A stretch of 64,000 bases of DNA, taken from positions 98,211,580-98,275,579 of the forward strand of contig CM047425.1 in the NCBI GenBank assembly GCA_026168455.1, in the 5' to 3' direction. Position 1 is the stretch's first letter; each line of letters starts with the position of its first letter. Source of the stretch: Theocolax elegans (taxonomy: Eukaryota; Arthropoda; Insecta; Hymenoptera; Cerocephalidae). The notes under the pieces were generated by a model. The model did no database searches, had not been told where the DNA came from, and saw nothing but the letters and a program-made list of their open reading frames with translations. Positions 53,201 through 59,088 of this stretch are shown in pieces. Made by a program: the position numbers and the translations under genes.

Positions 53201-54158
53201 ACGTCTCACAGTATCATTTCGAGTGTTTGCTCTGAAATATTTTAGTTATCCTTCGGCAAAATTCATTTCATTGTCAATGTTGTTGCGAGCTATGCTTTGG
53301 TTCAAATTAAATTCAACCACATAATTTGTGTTTTATTGGTTCGTTAATCGCATATTTTAATGTATATTGATCATACATATCATTATACTGAATTTTAAAT
53401 GCACTAATTTTGGCTTAGCTTACAAATCATTTTTCAAACTAATATCTATTCTTTTTATTTTACAAAGTAACTTAAAGTCAGCTTGCTTACATTGACGATG
53501 AACCTAATATTTTGCCAATTAGTAGAGTGTTGTTTGGAACGTTTGTGCTGTGTGTAGGTAACCAGCAACACTGACTGACATGCTTCCTCCATCTTCCCAT
53601 ATAGGAAACGCACATCATATTACTGTTTGTCAGGTTTGTTTCTTTCTTTCATTCTTTTAGTTACGTTGATTCAAAGATTTGTTTCCCTTGTTTTTGTCTT
53701 GATATTTTATTTCCATGTTTATATTGTTGCACATATAAGAGAAATGTTGATAATACACTATTATTTTTGGTTTCTTATGATAAACTTAGAAAAAATAGTA
53801 TAAGAAACGTATTGATTATTATATTTGCGAAGTGTTATTATTTATGAGGGATGACATTTTGTTTTAATTTTAAGACAACTTTTTACTTCATTTAACATCT
53901 TTAATATGCATAGCAATACATTTTATATAATATTAATTCAAAAATTAAAATTTAAAAGAGCTCATCCAAAATCTAACTATGGAATATATAATGTAATACT
54001 AAGACAATGTTTATTCAGAAATAATATCGAATGATTTTGATGCAGTGAACGCTCTTGCGACTCTTCCTTTAAATGCCGAATCCAGTATCGATGACGATGA
54101 CATCTCGCCAGTGACTCCCCTGCCTCTCTATCAGCAGCGTGAAAATTTTTACTCGTAA
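19980..54158 (+). CDS. kmr: kmr-like PLEKHA4-7 family scaffold protein, 5'-incomplete, multi-exon
   Basis: Gene span; the exons are listed separately. Identified from blocks characteristic of the PLEKHA5/6/7 family: a THEELVLLLIQLRRQ block (34.4 kb), YEKGKPLVNLVDNMVKLGSLY-like block (39.3 kb), acidic/basic coiled coils (42.2-45.2 kb), KTVRIVKRESERR (48.7 kb) and LLGTPNKIIIPERYVPEK (52.4 kb). Family knowledge: an N-terminal PH domain binds phosphoinositides at the plasma membrane, and the coiled coils mediate protein contacts; the fly member, kramer, has been linked to Dishevelled stability and planar cell polarity. The PH domain is not in this window. Eighteen exons join in phase to one frame ending at TAA 54,156-54,158, giving about 1,222 residues here. 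The middle is rich in Ser, Pro, Gln and Gly and predicted disordered. The symbol is transferred from the fly gene by family resemblance; orthology was not tested. Confidence 0.85.
20290..22071 (+). other. kmr intron 1
   Basis: GTAAGT to CAG. AT-rich, no gene seen. A CpG-rich patch at about 20,845-20,945 includes an alternating (CG) run near 20,849-20,859, a sequence type prone to Z-DNA. Confidence 0.75.
22072..22220 (+). CDS. kmr: kmr exon 2
   Basis: Acceptor GACAACAG before 22,072, donor GTAAGT at 22,221. Encodes NNDLRDPRIASPCSGQ and then a run of Ser-Pro dipeptides (SPT, SPV, SPS), candidate proline-directed kinase sites, ending HMHSQ. Phase 2 in, phase 1 out, matching both neighbours. Confidence 0.88.
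22221..25463 (+). other. kmr intron 2
   Basis: No exon supported. It holds a G-rich, quadruplex-prone tract at 23,554-23,590 inside a GC-rich patch (23,490-23,730), and an inverted repeat built of ACTATAGT-type motifs at about 24,115-24,330. Confidence 0.75.
24115..24330. repeat. MITE-like inverted repeat with ACTATAGT motifs
   Basis: The segment 24,136-24,162 pairs with 24,281-24,308 with few mismatches (shared core GAAGAAATCACA and ACTGACAAACT, read on opposite strands). Several copies of the self-complementary octamer ACTATAGT or close variants flank and fill the arms (near 24,123, 24,172, 24,244, 24,314). No coding capacity. Likely a non-autonomous DNA element; boundaries and target-site duplication are not clear. 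Confidence 0.6.
25464..25576 (+). CDS. kmr: kmr exon 3
   Basis: Acceptor TTTCAG before 25,464, donor GTAAGT at 25,577. It completes an Asn codon split across the intron and encodes DRSMSSPIGRDSERG followed by SNSALRQIHRGSRQSNELLHKR. Ser- and Arg-rich, with further SP and RxxS-type sites. Phase 1 in, phase 0 out. Confidence 0.88.
30720..30966 (+). promoter_or_regulatory. Candidate internal promoter / untranslated first exon A
   Basis: A GAGA-type tract ((GA)9 at 30,741-30,758 with further GA repeats) is followed by a TATA-like TTTTTATACC near 30,794-30,803 and a CpG-dense stretch to about 30,890. A splice-donor match GTGAGT follows at 30,967. The next downstream acceptor is kmr exon 4 at 34,321, so a transcript from here would omit the exons before it and the PH domain. 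Purely a sequence-signal inference. Confidence 0.35.
32870..33010 (+). promoter_or_regulatory. Candidate internal promoter / untranslated first exon B
   Basis: CpG-dense patch (32,887-32,930) ending at a perfect donor GTAAGT at 32,931, with a second donor-like GTAAGA at 33,001 after a purine-rich stretch. It lies about 1.4 kb before kmr exon 4. No ATG context suggests a coding start. Confidence 0.25.
34321..34506 (+). CDS. kmr: kmr exon 4 (start of conserved C-terminal half)
   Basis: Acceptor TCCCCCACAG before 34,321. Encodes SHSSDRRSTGRIGSTSSLVQ and then THEELVLLLIQLRRQS, the counterpart of the family's PEELTLLLIKLRRQ block and the start of the coiled-coil region, ending METCHMEIEAQ. The donor GTCCAT at 34,507 is weak. 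Reading through it gives 13 more residues and a stop (TAG, 34,546-34,548), so poor splicing here would truncate the protein before the coiled coils. Phase 0 on both sides. Confidence 0.88.
34507..38019 (+). other. kmr intron 4, with candidate internal promoter
   Basis: AT-rich except for the CpG-rich island at 36,650-36,962, listed separately. No coding exon joins in phase. Confidence 0.7.
36650..36962 (+). promoter_or_regulatory. Candidate internal promoter / first exon C
   Basis: A 300-bp GC- and CpG-rich island in AT-rich intron DNA. It contains an initiator-like CCCAGTCG at about 36,814-36,821 and ends in the strong donor AAG|GTGAGT at 36,963. Two short upstream reading frames with ATG occur inside (first ATG about 36,855), so the exon would be 5' untranslated. 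Spliced to exon 5 at 38,020, translation could begin at the in-frame Met of KKHLMDLEKQ, giving a form made only of coiled coil and C-terminus. Confidence 0.45.
38020..38112 (+). CDS. kmr: kmr exon 5 (coiled coil)
   Basis: Acceptor CTTCGCAG before 38,020, donor GTAAAC at 38,113. Encodes 31 residues, ARLVELDTPRRLENLQKLEE and then LKKHLMDLEKQ, with Leu spacing of a coiled coil. Phase 0 on both sides. Confidence 0.9.
38113..39335 (+). other. kmr intron 5
   Basis: AT-rich; nothing recognised. Confidence 0.8.
39336..39584 (+). CDS. kmr: kmr exon 6 (family signature block)
   Basis: Acceptor TTTCAG before 39,336, donor GTAATT at 39,585. Begins YEKGKPLVNLVDNMVKLGSL, one of the most diagnostic blocks of PLEKHA5/6/7, continues through a Ser-rich stretch (SSQSLSGSRYDLMPENARE) and ends in a charged helix (RLEFNQRIQEQRLLAEERRD). 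83 codons, phase 0 on both sides. Confidence 0.92.
39585..42248 (+). other. kmr intron 6
   Basis: AT-rich. A short inverted repeat brackets 39,791-39,900 (TGTGAATTTCA against its complement), MITE-like but weak. A moderately GC-richer patch lies at about 41,720-41,900, with no exon that joins in phase. Confidence 0.7.
42249..42329 (+). CDS. kmr: kmr exon 7 (coiled coil)
   Basis: Acceptor GTTACAG before 42,249, donor GTTTGT at 42,330. 27 codons, AKVQQLYKLDQLLQEESGTL then HSLQQNK, continuing the coiled coil. Phase 0 on both sides. Confidence 0.9.
42330..43420 (+). other. kmr intron 7
   Basis: Contains an interrupted ATT microsatellite (42,601-42,632) and a short element with 24-bp terminal inverted repeats (43,024-43,304). 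Confidence 0.8.
43024..43304. mobile_element. MITE-like element with 24-bp terminal inverted repeats
   Basis: The 24 bases at 43,024-43,047 are the exact reverse complement of 43,281-43,304 (motif TTTTGTATTAAAATCTA in the left arm). The 233-bp interior has no open frame of note. Size and structure fit a non-autonomous DNA transposon. No target-site duplication could be fixed, and the arms are AT-rich, so family assignment is not possible by eye. Confidence 0.6.
43421..43573 (+). CDS. kmr: kmr exon 8 (coiled coil)
   Basis: Acceptor TACTTGCAG before 43,421, donor GTAAGA at 43,574. 51 codons: ELLEKALGGLRHKMQGCSRT, then NPAEAERYREQQLLLERELS and RVRLLLAHNSK, strongly charged and Leu-rich, a coiled coil. 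Phase 0 on both sides. Downstream it can join exon 9 directly or by way of the 21-nt candidate exon at 44,017. Confidence 0.92.
44017..44037 (+). CDS. kmr: Candidate 21-nt in-frame microexon of kmr (VKPVFFQ)
   Basis: A pyrimidine-rich acceptor (CTTCGTTGTTTTACAG) immediately precedes 44,017 and a donor CAG|GTAAAA follows 44,037. The 21 nt between them are open in the frame shared by exons 8 and 9 and encode VKPVFFQ. Inclusion would add exactly seven residues, one heptad, between two coiled-coil segments, although the Pro would disturb a helix. Very short exons are common among alternatively spliced ones. No transcript evidence is available here. Confidence 0.5.
44984..45254 (+). CDS. kmr: kmr exon 9 (coiled coil)
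   Basis: Acceptor TTTCCAG before 44,984, donor GTAAGT at 45,255. Encodes KLEETVAENARLEQDLVVLR and, after a short SSGTTA linker, a second helix (ALEKELRRVQQLVGDLQRQR) ending QQIRPQATS. This is a family-typical coiled coil. Phase 0 in, phase 1 out. The 1.4-kb stretch 43,574-44,983 before it holds only the microexon candidate. Confidence 0.92.
45848..46300 (+). CDS. kmr: kmr exon 10 (Ser/Gln-rich linker)
   Basis: Acceptor TCTTTAG before 45,848, donor GTGGGT at 46,301. 151 codons beginning TPQVHQSKKRTPNTWLETDL; it then becomes Ser-, Pro- and Gln-rich with SSP and SPQ motifs, including a Ser tract near the middle, and ends VAPLYVNAIVPDPRRH. Predicted disordered between coiled coils and C-terminal blocks. 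The 593-bp intron before it and the 1.6-kb intron after it (46,301-47,914) show nothing recognisable. Confidence 0.9.
47915..48043 (+). CDS. kmr: kmr exon 11 (polyproline)
   Basis: Acceptor TTTACAG before 47,915. Encodes ESGKHYEQMTNGGPMLPPEY, then seven consecutive Pro residues (47,969-47,995), a possible SH3/WW/EVH1 ligand, and NEEIIMMNGGYGHDE. Two donors are usable: GTAAAT at 48,044 and the stronger GTGAGT at 48,056. Both leave phase 1, so the longer form only adds the four residues KFAG. Confidence 0.9.
48056..48715 (+). other. kmr intron 11, with a repeat remnant
   Basis: A repeat-like segment at about 48,355-48,425 contains, on the minus strand, the motif GAAACGTCGGC downstream of GCCTTGATAAGGGATG. 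Motifs of the form GAAACGTCGG near repeat ends are common in arthropod transposable elements. A small GC hairpin (CCCC-AGA-GGGG) lies near 48,547-48,557. Family not identified. Confidence 0.5.
48716..48906 (+). CDS. kmr: kmr exon 12 (conserved basic block)
   Basis: Acceptor TTTATAG before 48,716, donor GTAAAA at 48,907. Encodes LMHNREKQEIKTVRIVKRES and then ERRQRDRGDRTG; a basic KTVRIVKR-type block is a family hallmark. Continues GNLGIPLTNGLAAPGGAKRF and ends GGSQQFE. Phase 1 in, phase 0 out. Confidence 0.92.
49034..49261 (+). CDS. kmr: kmr exon 13
   Basis: Acceptor TTTTAAAG before 49,034, donor GTAAGT at 49,262. 76 codons: AQLDRVIEETPMIHAQSTVQ, LSELDEMHFQRSMSLPRGFG, a Pro-rich stretch (GPVQPPPRSDSM) and TALRNMMARRHRVR. 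RSMSLPRGF resembles a 14-3-3-type phosphoserine site (inference). Phase 0 on both sides. The 714-bp intron after it holds only an AT microsatellite near 49,505. Confidence 0.92.
49976..50506 (+). CDS. kmr: kmr exon 14 (Ser/Tyr/Gln-rich, polyQ)
   Basis: Acceptor AAAACAG before 49,976 (weak pyrimidine tract), donor GTACAC at 50,507. 177 codons beginning FESQDAGSSDSTLSPYTDSP, then a Ser/Tyr/Pro-rich prion-like stretch with a CAA-rich glutamine tract (about 50,172-50,210). It ends in a conserved-looking basic helix (SEAAKQIIKEMTEKKPDRPR) and SSSKPLFDMEDTFAKM. CAA-repeat length may vary between individuals. Phase 0 on both sides. No feature is seen in the 1.8-kb intron after it. Confidence 0.9.
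52341..52523 (+). CDS. kmr: kmr exon 15 (IPERY signature)
   Basis: Acceptor TTCGTTTAG before 52,341, donor GTAAAG at 52,524. 61 codons: GMGRARDDLDMERALRPRIN, then DVVRSTLSHKELKYNESTID and QLLGTPNKIIIPERYVPEK. The last block is the most diagnostic C-terminal signature of the PLEKHA5/6/7 family. Phase 0 on both sides. Confidence 0.95.
52596..52698 (+). CDS. kmr: kmr exon 16
   Basis: Acceptor TTTGTAG before 52,596, donor GTTAAT at 52,699, reached across a 72-bp intron. Encodes TPELTAEEQEHRLKKVESIR and KMLSETTVTAPDGT, corresponding to the helix that follows IPERY in the family. Phase 0 in, phase 1 out. Confidence 0.92.
52776..52910 (+). CDS. kmr: kmr exon 17 (C-terminal helix)
   Basis: Acceptor TTTATAG before 52,776, donor GTACGA at 52,911. 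Encodes EDEPNTEKSDTLKKKVAEEK and RQREHILQLNQILAKQVMEK, a long charged helix ending SKMVA. Family members carry a similar QLN-ILAKQV block. If the donor is not used, translation reads GTKRHK and stops at 52,928-52,930, so intron retention gives a short alternative C-terminus. Phase 1 on both sides. Confidence 0.92.
53213..53256 (+). CDS. kmr: Candidate alternative terminal exon of kmr
   Basis: A good acceptor (TTCATTATCCTACAG) ends at 53,212. Entered in phase 1 from exon 17, the sequence reads ADYVSQYHFECLL and then TGA. This would replace the tail encoded at 54,046. A second strong acceptor (CCATCTTCCCATATAG) before 53,605 opens NAHHITVCQ up to a donor-like GTTTGT at 53,634. Neither is supported by more than splice signals and an open frame. 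Confidence 0.3.
54046..54158 (+). CDS. kmr: kmr exon 18, terminal exon with stop
   Basis: Acceptor TTTTGATGCAG before 54,046. Entered in phase 1 to give VNALATLPLNAESSIDDDDI and SPVTPLPLYQQRENFYS, then TAA at 54,156-54,158. The acidic DDDD and the following SPVTP are compact, conserved-looking features of the tail. Confidence 0.88.
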
Positions 54159-57100
54159 AGAGTATTAATTTAATTGTTCTTCCATGGAGAAAGGCGAATA
54201 CTTTTTTGTTGTACATAAAAGACAGGGTTACCAGTGTCTAGCATCGACCTCCGGAAAGTATCAATTTTTACGCTCATGATCATTTGTGCAATAGAGGAGG
54301 AATCGAAAAAGAAATAAATGCAATGAGACCTCCAGTTTATTTTTAGTTGATAATTAACAATACCTTCGAGCAAATAATAAATTTAGAAGTTAGGAGAAAA
54401 AAGTAATTCAGTATATATGTAATCGAATATACAAGGTAAAATGAGAAAAAAAATGCCAACTTTAGCGACAATTTTTTTTAATTATGTGTAAGAAAAAAAA
54501 TTTTGCACCTATACATATATGGAACTTTGTTGTCATATCATGAATTTTTCCTACGAAGATTTCGAGATTTTTCAATTTAAATACTTTAATGATACGAATA
54601 CCTTAATTAGTTTATTATTGTAAGACTAAATACATATATATATACATATATAAGCTTTTGTAACATATACGATTATGAAAATACTAAAGACTATAAAAAT
54701 TCGCTGTTAATTAAGACTATATCGAAAATGTTTTAACTATTCGATTAGGTCAATGACGTGTGTGTTAATTCGTGATTAATACAAAATCAGTGCCAAAAAG
54801 TATTTCGAAATAAAAAGCAAATTCAGTCTAGAGAATTTTAATGTTTTAAGATGAATGATTATGATAAAAAGAAGAATAATAACGACCACGTCAATTAATT
54901 AGCGTGTAATAATGTAACGTATGTATTTCGTAAACAATCTGTGATAATTTGCAAGAATTATCATCATGATTGTCGAGAACGTAGTTGAAAACGATTCTTT
55001 AATTATGTTAGTGCTTTATTTCTTTATTTTCTGTTCACCCATTGGCCATTACATGCCAATGACTTCGGTACAGCTTTAAAGAAACAAAAAGCCCGTAATT
55101 ATATATAAAACTACAGCGATAATATTGTACAAATAAGTAGAATTTGCGACGTAATCAGAGTGCGCGTATACTATGACGGATGTAAAAAATGTGTAAATGA
55201 CAAACGAAAGAAGAAGCTATATAGAGACTGTAAAGGCTATTTTTAGACTCGAAAAATTTTTTTTGATTTATATCCTCGATTACCTCTCATCAAAAATGGT
55301 TAAATAAACTACAATTATCACTGAGCGTTATAAAAACATGATAATCACAGTGCCATGTTCTAATAAAAATCAAATAAATTTTTCGAGTCTAAGTGTCGAC
55401 TTTATAAGTTTGCATGTAAACGTGTAGAGCAGTTTTCGGATTCTGTATATATTTTTATTATTCGTTTGTACCCGGTAATTTTTATTTGTTAAAATTTTGT
55501 CGATGAACGACGACGCTAAAAAGAGCGGAGAGAAAGTATGTATTACTAAAATTGTATGGATTCTAGAAATCCGCACCAAGTTTCGATCCCTATAAGAATT
55601 TTTTCAAATATTAATCGCTTTTTAAAAGAAGAATCTTGCGCATGCACACTTATCGTAGACAATAAAAATTAAAGTTTATCAATGAAAAGCGAGTCGCATG
55701 AAATTTTCGCATAAAAAATTGCGTACGCTGTCGACGGAGGCTCTTCGACCTTTTTTTTAACTAAGTATAAATTGTACATAAAAATCGTATAATCGCATTA
55801 ATTTTTTATACGTAAGACGATATTGCAACGCACTTATAAGTATTACATATAAGGCACTTTATCTATCACGTTTTTTATGATATGTTTTATTTTTAAATGA
55901 ACGTCAATTGTTTTTATTTTATCGTTTACGAGGTATTCTCAAAATATTTTATCGACAGCGTCTTTTTTAATACCTTTTATATTAGTTTCTGGGCACTTTT
56001 TTGATTAATAATTCCACTTTGCGTAAGGATTATATCGAAGATGGTGCATTGATAGTTAATTACTAATTAGTACGAGAACATTTTTATTGTTAATTCTAAA
56101 AGTGCCCAGGATATATTAATATAGACATGAAATATATGTGTTCTTTACCTTTGCGAAATCTCAGAATAACATAAGTACGTATTATTAATCTAATAACCAA
56201 AACGTAGCGAGCAAATACGTAGAAATTTCCGATTATAAAGAAAAACGAATTTTCTATACGCACCTATATTGTGCACGATTTTGCGGACATTATAAGCGGA
56301 ACAAACAAGAAAAAAACTCGTTTTGTTGAATTTATCGAGTATATAGTCTGTAACTATCTTTATTGTATAATTGTATACGTATCATACGAAGATGAGAGAA
56401 ATTACGACTAAAGGTAAATTTAGATGTATAAGTAATAAAGATAATCATGCGCCGCTCGTGTGCGAATAAAAATAACACACACACACACACTATATAAGAG
56501 CTCAATTTTTCATATTGTTTTTTTTAACACTGTGCATTGGGTGTTTGTTTCCCTGCGACATTTAGAATTGTTATGTAAATTGTGTTTTTATATTTATTCT
56601 AACAATCTATTAGTCATGTATTGATACATTTTAATAATCAATTGCATATTGATTTTATAAAATTGTTATTTATATATCGTGATCGAATTTGATTTTTTAT
56701 TATAACTAAATAACAATTTGGGTATAATCATTTAATTATTGACTAACAAATTTTAATCAGAATTTAATATCGATTTTTTGTATCAGTTAATTAAATAAAC
56801 TAGAGAAAAAAAAATTAATTAGAATAAGACCTTTGTCTTCAAAATAAAATTAAATATCATTACAAATAAAAATGATATATAAGACCAAAAATGTCGGTTC
56901 AATTATTTTAATATCGCGTGAACACTATTTATACACATAAAATGATAATTAAAAAGACTAAAGTCAAATGTAATTCTTAACTATATACTGAAAATAATAA
57001 AACCAATCTAATTACAAGCTACAAGCACCAACTAAAGTATCGAAATATTGTCATCTATATTCTGATTAAAATTCATGAATCACTTTTATGTACTCATCAA

Positions 57101-57993
57101 TATAGCATTAACATATACTGATTTCGCATAAATATGATTTTTATATACAAACACTCTGTGCACAAATTTGTTGATTATTGCATAGTTGTATATTATACAC
57201 GATCATTAATGCAAAGGCACCGTTAGTAAATATCGTACTACTAAATAGTGTAGTTAGGTAGGCAAACGAAATGCAATAAGTGCATAAGAATCATGCGTTA
57301 AAAGTCTATATAAATATATCTTTAATGTGTACAAGAAAACACACTAGCAAAGATTCGACGACATTTTAAAAACGAGTCGGTATATACATGTAGCATCGTT
57401 GAGGAAACAGTTACTATACGAATATAATAATTCAATGTCGCAAAAATTAATTATTTTCGTCGAAAGTTCCTTTTTTTGTATACTATATCACGTAGGAATG
57501 GACAGTTGAATTCTTATATATTTATCTTTTCCGTCGAATTGTTAATATATATAAATGTGGAGAGATAAAAGAAATTTATTTTTCACGAATCTTTTTTGGT
57601 GACTGCTTCTTCAATATGACGTACGATTGTTTTTATTTTTCGAGAGCTTGTTCAACAATTTACACATATATAAAATGACATCCACAATAAGCTCTTAGAA
57701 ATGAAAATGATCTTATATGTGCGGGGTGAACTGTCGATTGATCGAAGGAGCGTTTTGTTGATGGCGACCATGCAAAGAAAAAAATGTTGCCGGCGTAAAC
57801 TTATAAATATATAAATATATTTAATTTAATGTTAATACTGTTTCATGAGAAATAAATACAAAAATGGTTTTTATATTTTCGTTTATGTTATATTCTAATA
57901 CCCTCATATTCTTTTTTTAGTGAAAAATCTACTGCATAAAATAATGAATAAAAATTTGAAATAAAATGAATTTATCGTTCGGTGATATTTATA
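54159..57993 (+). other. kmr 3' untranslated region and intergenic DNA
   Basis: No gene seen. Candidate poly(A) signals AATAAA are frequent, for example at about 54,313, 56,434 and 56,465; the last is followed by an AC repeat (56,475-56,490) and then GT-rich sequence near 56,530-56,550, a plausible downstream element. The true 3' end cannot be fixed from sequence. Confidence 0.55.
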
Positions 57994-58508
57994 TGTGTAA
58001 ATTATATAATATCGGTCTCTCCGAACTAAATGCTTTATTTTAGATTAAAGCAGGCCTATCGTACTCTTTGTCCACTATGGCTGGTGGAATTTCCCAGAGT
58101 ACGGCCTTTTAAAATAATTAAAGGCGTTTCGTCCTCGATCTCCAGCTTGGACTCCTCAGTAAGGAACTGGAGATCTTACCTTAGACGCCTGTCGCAAGAT
58201 GAACCACGACGACAGCTAGATGTTCTGCGGCTATATATATAGAAAAGAGACGACTATATCTATATATATAGCCGCAGAACATCTAGCTGTCGTCGTGGTT
58301 CATCTTGCGACAGGCGTCTAAGGTAAGATCTCCAGTTCCTTACTGAGGAGTCCAAGCTGGAGATCGAGGACGAAACGCCTTTAATTATTTTAAAAGGCCG
58401 TACTCTGGGAAATTCCACCAGCCATAGTGGACAAAGAGTACGATAGGCCTGCTTTAATCTAAAATAAAGCATTTAGTTCGGAGAGACCGATATTATATAA
58501 TTTACACA
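57994..58508. repeat. 515-bp palindrome: 250-bp arms, 15-nt loop
   Basis: The arms 57,994-58,243 and 58,259-58,508 appear to be exact reverse complements around the loop 58,244-58,258, centred on 58,251. The arms are GC-richer than the surrounding DNA and hold nested small hairpins. The identical 70-codon frames on the two strands (58,030-58,242 plus; 58,260-58,472 minus) are a trivial result of the symmetry and not evidence of a gene. It could be a foldback transposon, a source of hairpin RNA, a recent inverted duplication, or an assembly artefact from a fold-back read. Confidence 0.95.
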
Positions 58509-59088
58509 AATGAATAAAAATACCTATGAGAAAATATTTAAAAACGTATAAACCTTGGGTATTTTAAAAACCACATTCTATAATTTCTTACAGTAAAATT
58601 GTAGATAAAATTACCTAGAAAATTAACTTTGATAAATTAGAGAGAAACTTTTAAAAAATTACACTGACGATGTAATCACTAAATAAATATGAAACTCCTT
58701 TTTACAGAATAATTATTTTTTTAATGAAATTTATAGTTAATTGATAATTTATAATTCCTAATAAATTTACTTTCAAATTCACTTTTAAAGCATTTAATAG
58801 ACGTGTTAGATAAAATAAATTTAAAAATAGAACTTAATTTCTTAGTTGTTAAATAAGCCAGAAAAGCATGAAAGAACGATTGATAAAGATCTAACAGGTT
58901 TTGTATCGTTACATTCTAAAATTCAACCTTATAATTTTAGCTCATAAAAATTACTTGAAAGAAACTAGTTGTACATAAAGCTAAATTATCTGGTAATTTT
59001 ACGTTTAACATTAATCAATATTTATTTGCTAAAAATAATTTAAGCTAGAATATTGTTATAGAAGTGATACTGCAGTGAATGGACTGAT
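58509..59088 (+). other. Intergenic DNA upstream of the ionotropic receptor gene
   Basis: AT-rich, with no clear core promoter motif. The receptor start codon follows at 59,089. Confidence 0.7.

Noticed and set aside
58030..58472. Two identical 70-codon frames on opposite strands
   Set aside because: Direct consequence of the palindrome; no independent evidence of coding.
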